This document shows positions 45,966 through 55,526 of a stretch of DNA of 64,000 nt, in pieces. The stretch comes from Phragmites australis (Eukaryota > Streptophyta > Magnoliopsida > Poales > Poaceae). The stretch is taken from contig NC_084940.1 in the NCBI RefSeq assembly GCF_958298935.1, positions 25,105,146 to 25,169,145 on the forward strand, written 5' to 3'. Within the stretch, counting starts at the first letter, position 1. The number at the start of each line of letters is the position of its first letter. Under the pieces are notes generated by a model. The model made no database searches and was not told the origin of the DNA. It was given only the letters and a program-made list of their open reading frames with translations. The translations under genes and the position numbers were made by a program.

Positions 45966-47113
45966 TGTTGGTGATATGGGATCCGGGGGTTCCCGAGTGC
46001 CGAGGCTAGGACAGCGCGGTGCCACTTGGCACCTTCTCTCGGGGACCACATCCCCGAGGGCCCGAGGAAAGCATGGTCCGGGAGTGGGTTCTCGGGGTCA
46101 AGAACAAGTGGTCCTCGAGCACCCAGAGAGCCCCGAGGACCCGAGGGAAGCAAGGTCTGGGAATGGATGCCGGGGCCAATAACAGGTGGTTCCCGAGCAC
46201 CCAGAAAGCCCCGACAACCCAAGGGAAGAAAGGTCCAGGAGTGGGTGCTTGGGGCCAAGAACAGTTGGTCCCCGAGCACCTAGGGAGCCCCGAGCACCCG
46301 GCAAGCCCCATGCCGGTGAACCCCGCAGGGACATCACAATGAGGTGTCGGTCGGTGGGAGGCCTGATGCCGTATTTAATAGGGAGCATGTACGGTCACAT
46401 CCAACCACTCTCCCCCACGCCTGCCACACTGAATACGCCAGTCCCTACCACCGCCTGGCAGGAAGGCGTGGGCACAATTAATGCAGCGGGTCCCATCGCA
46501 TGTCCCCTCGCGAGGCCCATGAAGAAAGATGATTTGAAGATATCTTTGATGGGCATGAGGCTTATCACCTTGCTCTGACCAAACGGGCATGAGAGAATAC
46601 TCAGAAGCTAGCTAGTGGGCGCCCCTGCGGCTGCTAAAGCTGGAACACGAAGACCGATGGAACCGTTCGAGGGATGTATTTTCAACCTTCTGTAACATCA
46701 ACTGCAGACCAATTATGGTCACTTTCCATTTATTGTTTACGGGAACTTGTGCCCTTGTTCTGGGCATTCCCTGAATGGCCTCTCCCCCCGGTAGATAAAA
46801 GGGGGGAGCACATAGAGAGAAAAAGGCGAAGGAGATAGACATCCATAGAGAGAGATCCGAAAAAGAGATAGGAAAAAGAAAAGGAGAAGAGCATTGATAA
46901 CATATAGAACACACAGGAGTAGGGTATTACGCCTCCGTGTGGCCTGAACCTGTCTAAATTCTTGGTGCATTCATTTCTACTAGCTGACAATCCATCCCGC
47001 CTAAGTCCCACTCGCATTAACCCCACATACGAGGTAGTTCCAGGACCAGGCCCCCGACCGAATCTCAAAGGGGGTCCTTCAGGATCCCTGCTCGCGATGT
47101 TCATCCACCGACA
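45966..47113 (+). mobile_element. Solo LTR, Tat-type family E-prime, in the G antisense gene
   Basis: 1148 bp, TGTTGGTGA ... CCACCGACA, flanked by GAGGG at 45961-45965 and GAGGG at 47114-47118, an exact 5-bp duplication. It has three 78-bp U3 units (anchors 46101, 46179 and 46258) and a TATA-like TATTTAAT near 46370. It interrupts the second exon of the antisense gene. Confidence 0.92.
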
Positions 47114-47118
47114 GAGGG

Positions 47119-47474
47119 GTATAGCCCAGAGGGCTACTAAACCCTCAAGAGTCATTTCCTCATGAACATCATCGAAGGCCACCTCGTGAGGCCTCTTCCT
47201 AAGGCAAGGGCTTTCTTCTTCCTACCTCCTTGAGGCGAAGGGTCTGGATGTCTTCGTTTCCTTTGGCCGCCAGCGGGGGGGGGGGGGTTCTCCGTCGATA
47301 TCGGTGGCTGGAGAGCCCTCTCCACCTTGACCCGGCAAGGGCACGTGCACCTTTAGTTTGTCTCTGTAGGCAAGACCCCTGAACTCCAAAATTCGATTGA
47401 GCCTTCGGCCGAGACCCTGCTCAGCGCATAGTTGGGCTTCGCCCTGCATGAACTTCCCAAGCAGCATCATGGCC
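47119..47474 (-). pseudogene. Exon 2 start of the G antisense gene, right of the solo LTR
   Basis: Minus-strand continuation of the gene (AMMLLGKFMQGEAQLCAEQG, RLNRILEFRGLAYRDK), proline- and glycine-rich after that. It includes a G run of about 14 at 47274-47287. Listed separately because the solo LTR cuts the exon here. Confidence 0.55.
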
Positions 47475-47545
47475 CTAGCAAAGAGCAAGAAGGGTAAGCA
47501 AATGATAGCGAAGTTGCATCTAGGAACGTAAAAAAAACACAATAC
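47475..47545 (-). other. Predicted 71-bp intron 1 of the G antisense gene
   Basis: On the minus strand, CACAG then GTATTGTG as donor, and CTCTTTGCTAG as acceptor before GGCCATG. Coding-like frames on both sides (FAVPTLLCKASQ before, MMLLGKFMQGEAQ after) would join across it. Confidence 0.6.
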
Positions 47546-48442
47546 CTGTGAAGCCTTGCAGAGCAGGGTGGGGACGGCAAAGCCCCACCAGCACCTTGTC
47601 TCTGAACTACGGGATGCTCTAGTCCCAGCTAAGGGGCCATACTCTGGCTGTAATGAATTCTTCTACAAGATCCCAAGTGGACATGTATTTCGAACACTAG
47701 GCGAAGGCTTCAAGTGCCGGTCGTTGAGAGGCCTTCAACTGCACATCCAGGGCACGGTTCCCCTTCACTTCTTCACATTTGGAAACAAGAAAATCTTCTT
47801 GGTCCACCTTGTGGTAGAACAACCATTGTGTCCAGTCCTTCGGCCACTTATTTTATATACAATGGTTGGCGTGGTCAGGCCAGTGTGGTAAGTAAGTTTA
47901 AACATCTATAATGGGCTTCACTCTACGCACTACGGGCGAAGACCAGCTTTGGTTGGTGGTGGAGGCGGTGGGCGGTGGAGAAGTCCCTGGCCAACGCCTT
48001 TGCTCCTTCGGATCGGGCAGCCCAAGTGACCAAGCCAAGCCGTACAATAGCGTTGGATGTTAGCTGATGTAAGTAGAGTTCAAACAGTTTCAAAACCTTT
48101 GTGACCATCTCGTCGTAGGGAAAGCAGAGACCTGCACAGAAGTAGTCGACAAAGACGATAGCTTCATCATCTGCGGGATCCGGTGTCTCATGGCTCCCGG
48201 GGAGCCTAACCTTCGACACGTCACTGATCAAGCCTTCCTTTACGAGCCCAACTAGCACCTTGGACTGTCCAATCCAGTATGTCTTCGGGTGGTTTGACCT
48301 GACCTTTGGAGCCATCGCACTGAGCTGCGGAAGCTGAGAGATGGCAAGAGACTTCGGAAGCGAAGATACCGTGAGAGACTTTGTACGAGAGCTATGGCTT
48401 AAGAGAGTTCACGCGGTAAAAAATGAACTACCACATGACACA

Positions 48443-48450
48443 TATTTATA
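48443..48450 (-). promoter_or_regulatory. Probable TATA box of the G antisense gene
   Basis: TATAAATA on the minus strand in CACCGCTATAAATATGTGTC, 128 bp upstream of the ATG at 48315. It lies inside the element, outside the 3' LTR, so the gene appears to have its own promoter. The next 400 bp towards the LTR hold no gene. Confidence 0.65.
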
Positions 48451-48755
48451 GCGGTGAAAAGGGGGGAGTGGCGGTTAAAATGAGATGCGTCAAAAGTTGA
48501 ACCATAGCCTTAAAAGACGTTTCATTATGCAGCAAAGATATTTAACGTCCTTGATACGATGGTTGTACAGGGACAGGATGGTCATACCAACACAAAAAAA
48601 ACATTAGTGAAAATGAACAGTTGTGGGGGCAATCTACAAAAAAGTTAACCTAGCCCCCGTGAGCCTTCAACGGGCCGAAGGGGATAGCGTTAAGCTATAT
48701 CTTCCGATTTATAGGCTCGGCCCCTCGAAGATGAACCTTACCTGTAGGGGGCTAC
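48451..48755. other. G region between antisense gene and 3' LTR, with polypurine tract
   Basis: Presumed promoter region of the antisense gene on the minus strand. On the plus strand it ends with GTAGGGGGCTAC (48744-48755), the polypurine tract that abuts the 3' LTR. Confidence 0.6.
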
Positions 48756-48953
48756 TGTTGGGGGATGATCTCCCGTACCCCTTCGGATGGCAAGTCGAAG
48801 TCCGCTAGTGGCTAAGCACTGACGGATGTTGCAATTGTGTTTGAGGAAATGCAAGTGAGGGCTATGGTGGACCTTTGGTTGGAGGCCGAAGATTGATCAG
48901 CGACTTCACCCGCCCGTGCAGGCAAAGGCTCTGGCGTGCCTTCGGGCTGAAGC
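48756..48953 (+). mobile_element. Element G 3' LTR, left part
   Basis: TGTTGGGGGATGATCTCC, homologous to 40420 onward. It stops at GAAGC (48949-48953), target site of the family-A solo LTR. Confidence 0.88.
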
Positions 48954-51900
48954 TGTCACACTCGGTTTTAACGGACAAAACCAGATGCAGCTTATGTGTG
49001 TCCAGGATGTTTAACACACATAAGGATGTCATAGGTGAAGAAACAAAAGCAATACTTTTATTAAATAAATGTTAAACTCTTACAACAATTGGCATATATT
49101 GTCTTCTATGAAGATATCTGCAGCGGAACAGAAGCACTAGTGCCCAACAACACCGCAGGCAACCGACTAGGAGACACGTGCCTAGAACGTCACAACATCG
49201 TCTTGATAGTCTTCAACATCTTCATTCACTGAGCAGCAGCACACATGTCGAATGGCATAGGGAAAATAGCAAGTGCGAGTACATGTTGCGCTCAGCAAAT
49301 GTGGGAAAGATAATGATATGCAGGCTTATATCAAGAATGGGCTAACACATGGTATATTTGCATAAATGCGAGTAATGAAAACATATTTGGACTCAAAAAG
49401 CATTAAAGAATTATTAATTAAATGTAACCCTTACAGTCCAACACCTAGGATACAAGACTCCCTATCTTGTATACCATAACCGTCTAGTACTCCCTGTACT
49501 ATAACCAAAACCATGACCATCTAGTACTCCCTGTACCAGAACCATAACCACAACCAAACCCATAACTACAACCCACTAACTATGTGAGGATCCACGTCTC
49601 TCATAACTGTGAGCATGGCTGTTATAACAGTTTTACACTCTGCAGAGGTTGTCCAGCTTTCCCCACAAGTCACTGAATTCCATGTTGCCGTGTTTGCTAG
49701 ACACTTAACGCACGCCAGTGGTGTGCCACAAGAAAATCACCGAATGATATTTTTCACAATCCAGTATGTGTCGCCCACTAGGTTTCACCGCCAGGATTTA
49801 CGCGAGTTAAACTCCTACCCAGAAGCCCCCTTTTGTGCTAACACAACACACACTGGATAGACTCTAACTAGTATGTCACGCCTTACCCATATCAGCCTCG
49901 CGGTTGGTATGTTACTTCTTAGGTTGTCGCTCCATGAACAGGTCCTTACTTAGGTTACTTGAGCAAACACTAAACCAACATCATAACCATGACAACCATC
50001 AAAACCACTTTGCTCAAGGCCTAAGGTTCCATGTTACTAGACCATTAAAAAATTAACGACCATTGTTTCATATGTTCATTAGTCAAGATTATGACACTTC
50101 CCAGTATCCCAAAATCATGGCTAAGCAATCTACCCACCAAAAATACCTAACCATAAACCATCTAGGTTCCAAGGGATGATAAGGGAAAATCTAGGAAAAA
50201 CCCTAACATAGGTGACTACCCATCATATTGACACTGCATGCAATTTTGTAAAACAAAAAATTTGAAAATATAGGTTCAAGATGATCAAGGACACTTGCCT
50301 TTTATCTAATGCTGCTCAGTGTTGTCAAAATCTTGGTTTTGAAGTCCCTCGAACTGCTCCAGAATGTTATTGACTAATCGCGAGAACTACCAACAAACAA
50401 CACAAATTAAACACTAAGAACAACATACCAAACATCATCAAAACACTTAAAAAATACTATGGTTAGATAGGGATGATTTTAGAAACATTTAGACGCAGGA
50501 ATCGCCTAAATCGGAGTTAAGATGAAAAGAGATCAGCTTTTGAGAGATGGATTAGATTGAAAAGGAAATGCTGATTTGCCGGAACTATCTTCCTATGGGA
50601 AAAAGGCTTTATTGCACAATCACTGCATCAGGCTTGAGAACATTATTGTGCAAGATTCAAGAAGTGCAGTTAGACCAGACTTCGCTGACTAGGCTAAGGA
50701 GAATGATGTGGTGCTAACTTGGCATGCTATGCAAGTACCATCTTGGATTAAAGACTGGATACACATGGAGATCTAGTCTCGACCACCTATGATGGATCAA
50801 AAAGGCCCAAGGTTGCACTTCTAGGTTAAGGATACTACTGGTAAATCTATGTAGCAGTGGTAGTTCCGATTTCGTCGGAGATGGCGATCGAACACGTGGC
50901 CATAGACATCGATGTTGGGCTTCAGTGGTGTTTCTATGAAACAAGGGAAGTATAGTGTAGAACATGGAAAGACTAACTCAGCGGTATGGTTGGTTTTGGA
51001 AGGGTTCATCCAAGGTAGTGGCAAAACAGCGATGACTGCTTCTAGGTTCTATGGTGACCGCGAACAGATGCAGGAACGAAGACGCTCGCGTTCACAGAGA
51101 TTGGCTATGAAATTTGAGAAACTATTTGAACAGAGATGTTCATATATCCTGGGAACACATGCTACAGCATAGTTTTGGGTAGATCATCTACTGAGAGGAA
51201 GAACGATCGGCAGAGATGAGATGAGTGTTGACTGCAATGTGCTGTGGTTGGCAATGGCGTCCTAGTCGTGTTGCTGCACAAACAGGGAAGGGCTCCTAGG
51301 GTCACTTAGAAGAGTCAATGGGACACACCGTGATATGGTTGGTGCATCCATACAGCTTTCAAATTGACAGGGACGCGAATGCAAATTCGGTGTGCGCGCA
51401 GAACGTATCCAGAAACCTAACAGCGGGTATGTCGACCTATTACGGTGGTTTGGCTACTCTACTGACTGACCTCATTGGTGAGGGCATGGGGAACATCATG
51501 GTACATGCACCGGTGAAAGGGCTTGGGGAATGGTGCACTAGTTGGCCGGGAACATCGATGCCAACCAACTACAGCGTGACTGTACGCGACGGCGACGACT
51601 GTGGCGGTATAGATCGGGCTTTGGCCGGGGCTAGGGCTTAGCTCGGGACTTAGTATGATGATAAAACAGTAGTAAGGGAGGAGAAAAAGGGGTCATCACC
51701 TTGCTTTGATGGTCGAGGAAGGAGGATTCGCAGAGAAGACGACGAAGTAGCGCATCACGGGCGACGGCGGCGGCGACTCCAGCGAACGGCGGTGCACGAA
51801 CAGGGCAGCAGTGACCTCTAGGGTTTGGTGGCATGGAATAGGGGTAGGAAAGGGTGTGGAACTCATATTTATAGGGCTCGGGACGGCTGGTTGAGGTGGA

Positions 51901-52953
51901 GTCCAAGCCGAACACGAATCGAATTCAAGTTCGAGTCGGTTACGGTTTCCTTTTTCGTAGCTCTCTATTCCGATGATGATATCTCCATCGTGCAGACTCC
52001 AAATTGGACGTTTCTTGACTCTAAATTATATTACTCGAAAAGATATACAACTTTGGAATTCATTTGAACCTTTGAAAATGCCATCTTGATTTGCAAAAAT
52101 GCACCACAAGATAAACTATTTGAACTCGGACTTTTCTGCGCAGCACTAATTTCGGGGCCATAACTCCTAGCTCCGTTGTCCAAAAGGGGACTTCCATAGG
52201 TTCAAATCGAAGCTGTCGATGAGACCTACAACTTTGGTATTTTTAGGATTTGCATTTGAGGCTCTTTTGAACTCCAAAACTTCATGAGAAGATGAGGCTA
52301 TCTAGGACTCCGCGAAAATTTACAGATTCCGTGGATCCTTTGTTGGGCCATCTAGAAGACTTGGCTAAGGGTTTGGACTTGAGCAAAATTGAGCCCAAAG
52401 ACACTTTCGGTATATCTAGGGTTTAGAAAAGAAACTTTTGCAGAGAAATTTGAATAGGGTTTGAATTTGAATTGAGTTTGGAGTGAATTCAAGATAAACC
52501 AAAAATGAGGTTGAACAAGAATAGGAGTAGATAAGGAATTTGGATAGAATTTGAGAAAGAGGAGAGATTGTCTTTAAACAAGGATTTGGATAATATTTGA
52601 ATTGAACTAGAGAAGGATCAAGTATAATCAAGGATTGAATACATGATGAATTCAAAGACTTTGAATTCCAAGCATTAAGATCCTTAACTTATACACTACT
52701 GAGTTTTATAAAAACCTTTTCAAAATCTTTTTCACTCAAAACACCAAAGAGAAAAAAGAATAAAAAAAAGAAAAAGAACTCTAATGCATTTACCTAGTTC
52801 CTAACAAAACTCAGCATGCAATGCACACAAAATAATAACCTATATTGATTGATTGATTAAGAAAATAGGTTTTAAACCTATACTACTGGTGAAGCTATTT
52901 AATAATCTTGGAAATTTTAGAAATTTGAGAAATCTGAAAATCATAGTGTATCA
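48954..52953 (-). mobile_element. Family-A solo LTR, complete, 4000 bp
   Basis: Plus strand TGTCACACTCGG ... CATAGTGTATCA, minus in sense. Flanked by GAAGC (48949-48953) and GAGGC (52954-52958), one mismatch. It is the reference copy for the partial LTR at 1-3444 and for 19841 onward. A TATA box (TATAAATA, minus) is at 51866-51873. Non-coding as far as I can see. Confidence 0.9.
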
Positions 52954-52958
52954 GAGGC

Positions 52959-53354
52959 TGAAGGTCGACCCACTGCGCCGGAGAGTAGGAGCGAAGGTCG
53001 TGGTGAACCTTCGGTTGGAGGCGGAAGAGAGACCTACGGCGCAGTCACAAGACTAGCCGAAGGCGCCCAGTGGACGTTGAAGCCCACATAGTCGCTCAAG
53101 GTACAGTTGTAATTATGCAAATGTACTTGATAGTACCATAATGCCCCCGAATATGCCAAGAATGTGGCAGTTGAGGGAGTGAAACTGTAAATTCTAGCGT
53201 GGAGTGGTTGAGTACGGGCTATAAATAGGGCCATACTGTACCTGAGGTACAGAGGAATTAAGATTATTTACCCTCTAAACACATGTCACACCCAGTAGCC
53301 TTCGGCTTTCCCTCAGGGCGAAGGCCTTCCTTGTTCAGGACTTTGGTTCCAACA
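52959..53354 (+). mobile_element. Element G 3' LTR, right part
   Basis: Resumes the LTR and ends TTTGGTTCCAACA. TATAAATA at 53220-53227 is the probable core promoter, with R and U5 about 130 bp long behind it. The 5' LTR has lost this part. Confidence 0.88.
53220..53227 (+). promoter_or_regulatory. Probable TATA box of G 3' LTR
   Basis: TATAAATA in GTACGGGCTATAAATAGGGCC, 128 bp before the LTR end. Confidence 0.6.
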
Positions 53355-53359
53355 CCCGC

Positions 53360-54593
53360 ACACGTGCATTCCCGCATCATAATCATACAAACATTCTGTT
53401 GAGATCCCTATACCATGTTTCTACCAAATTACCATACAAGATTCTTGTTGCACAATTATTAGTCAAGATTAACAATTACCCAACTATGACAACTGTAGCA
53501 TATCTACCCATCACAAGGAATAGTCTTACAAAAGCTAGTAACCCTAACATGTGATTCTAGTTTAGACAAGCATGCAATGAAGGAATAAATAGCTACACAT
53601 GAATCCTAAACCAGGAGCAAGATGTTCATGGGCACTTGGCTTCAGCTGAGGCTTGCTCGAAGTTTTTGAAAACTTGATCTTGCAGATTCCCGAACTGATC
53701 ACCTCCTAATCGACAAAACGCAAAAAGCACACAAGGGAAACTACTAATAACAGTACACCAAATAGTACTTAAACTAGGCAAAAACCCCATAAAAAGATTC
53801 TACACATTGCTACGAACATTTGAGCGCAAAAATTGCGAAATCAAAGCTACAAGCAAGAAGTTATAAGCTTTTAAAGTTCTAGGGACTTTTCTGCAGGTTT
53901 TACTTAATTCAGAGAATAAACCGAGTATATTTTATACTGAAAATCTTGATTATGACATCATTAAGCAATTACCGAATTATTTTTCTATTGGAAAATGCAT
54001 GGAATAGGTCCATGGACCCATGGACCATGGCCTGGAGGCCGGTCCATGTCCACGGTGGACAAATTATGAAATGGATGAAGAGCTATGGAATCCGGGCCAT
54101 TAGATCTAGATCGGAGGGCCGGGGTTCGATGGGGGTTGGGCCGGTGGTTGTAGACATGACCAGCGGTCAATCGATTGTGGTGCATTGCCGGAACATCACC
54201 GGAAAAGCGCAAAGTCGTGCAACCGGCCATGGATCGCGATGCGGAAAAGCGCAAAATGAAGAGGAGGGCACAAGGATTCTCACCACATGCTTCTCAATCG
54301 CGCATTTGGCCACGGATCGCGATGGGGAAAAGTGCAAAATGAAGAGGAGGGCACGGGGAATCTAACCACAGGCTTCTCGGTGGTGGAGAGGGGCGGTGGG
54401 TGGCCGGTGACAGAGAGGAGCGGTGGGCGACCAATGACAGAGAGGAGCGGCCAGCAGGGTTCGAGCTTGGTGTGGGTGGTGTCCGGCGGTGGAAAACCGT
54501 CGTTGAAGAAGAACAAGGCACCGAAGACAATTCTGAGTGGGAAATGTGGTGGAAGCGGGTGGGAAAAGTGTGGAAGCTTGCCAAGAAGGTGAG
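53360..54593 (-). mobile_element. LTR F, right part
   Basis: Continuation of LTR F after the target-site duplication CCCGC. Contains a direct repeat: GGCCAYGGATCGCGATGSGGAAAAGYGCAAAATGAAG-type text occurs at about 54222 and 54309 (about 87 bp apart). Ends where the plus-oriented A-type LTR begins at 54594. Small open frames on both strands are not supported. Confidence 0.6.
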
Positions 54594-55526
54594 TGTAACA
54601 CCCTAATTTTTCCACTTTTGTAAATTTCTTAAAATTTGCTAGAGTTTAAATTGAGTTTAAACAATTAAAAAGGCAAAACCCTATTTTATATAAAATAAAA
54701 ACCAATTTGACATAGGATATATTTGAATATTATGCATTCATGCTGAATTAGGCAAGTAGGGTTTTTATTGGCTTTTGCTGAGTTTTGTTTGAAGTTGCTT
54801 TGCTTAGAAATAGATTTAGAAAAGGTTTTAGAAAAAAAGGAAATAGGAAAAAGATTAATCTATCTCGAGCCTTTTTCATTTTTTCCTCCGGCCCGTTTCC
54901 TCATCTTCCGGCTTACTTAGCCGCTTTTCCCTCCCGGCCCAACTCCGCGCCCGAGCTCCCGGCCCAGCCCTAGGCCAGCGTCTCGGCCCAGCTCGCCCTA
55001 CCGCCGCTGTCGAACGCGCCTCTGCTATTGCCGCCTTCGCCACTTGCCTCTGACATGTGGGCCTGTGTACCTGTCGTCTTCCTCGTGGACTCTCGGCTGA
55101 GTCCAACTCGAACACGCCGTGCCGCCGCGTAGAGTCCTAAGCCCCACCGAGACCCCGTCCTGTCGCCTATATATAACCCCAGCCACCCCTCAATCTGTTC
55201 CCATCGCAAGCTCGCCAGGTTCCGCAGCCCTCACCGAATTCCGAGTTCACCAAGCCGCCATTGCCGCCGCCTCAGGTATTCTCGCCGTTGAGTTGCCTAG
55301 CGTCGTGGTTGTCCCAATCAAGCCGCCAGGGAGTTCCGCTGTAGCCTTCTTAGCGCATAGCCATCCTCATCTTTGTCCGTCGACTGCTAGAACCCCTCCA
55401 CCGATGAGCTCCCGTGCGCCGCCTCCTCCTTTGCTCCTACTGGACCTGGCCCGTGTCACACCGCCCGAGGTAAGACCTAAAACGGAAACCTTTGCCCTCC
55501 TGGAACACCTCCGCCACATCCCGAGC
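54594..55526 (+). mobile_element. A-type LTR, plus orientation, left part
   Basis: Starts TGTAACACCCTAATTTTTCC. The first 200 bp match the reverse complement of 33590-33787. Contains TATATATAA at 55168-55176, a likely core promoter for plus-strand transcription. Split at CGAGC (55522-55526) by the family-D solo LTR. Confidence 0.75.
55168..55176 (+). promoter_or_regulatory. Probable TATA box of plus A-type LTR
   Basis: TATATATAA in GTCGCCTATATATAACCCC, following a GC-rich stretch. Confidence 0.5.

Larger units (their letters stand above)
43814..48315 (-). pseudogene. Antisense multi-exon accessory gene of element G
   Basis: Minus-strand gene starting at the ATG at 48315 (MAPKVRSNHPKTYWIGQSK), about 440 bp from the 3' LTR. 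Predicted exons: 48315-47546 (globular part; open to 47923, then stops and shifts, with KWPKDWTQWLFYHKVDQEDF-like sequence readable near 47810); 47474-45448 (GKFMQGEAQLCAEQGLGRRL, then an acidic Ser-rich linker near 45700; split by a solo LTR); 45355-44595 (coiled coil, then LVGLIGWINETSGSLLPTAQ); 44525-44405; 44338-about 43814 (FERHWRAKCRAYDVMNARSE). Predicted GT-AG introns are 71, 92, 69 and 66 bp. The layout (globular region, acidic linker, coiled coil) parallels the antisense gene of element E. I know no biochemical function. Broken by stops, shifts and the LTR. Confidence 0.7.
40420..53354 (+). mobile_element. Element G, Tat-type Ty3/gypsy with antisense gene, several insertions
   Basis: LTR ends TGTTGGGG ... 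GGTTCCAACA at both sides. Target-site duplications CCTGC (40415-40419) and CCCGC (53355-53359), one mismatch. Internal order: protease, RT, RNase H, start of a second RNase H, then loss of the integrase, a tandem-repeat block, a minus-strand multi-exon gene, polypurine tract, 3' LTR. The second RNase H and the antisense gene before the 3' LTR fit the Tat lineage (Grande/RIRE2-like). Later insertions: 43267-43474, 45966-47113 and 48954-52953. Confidence 0.88.

Noticed and set aside
48954..52953. A gene in the 4.0 kb family-A LTR (for example 50912-51172)
   Set aside because: The frame is partly shared with the copy at 1330-1605, but its ends and several codons differ and it lies upstream of the LTR core promoter on the opposite strand. 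No domain was recognised.
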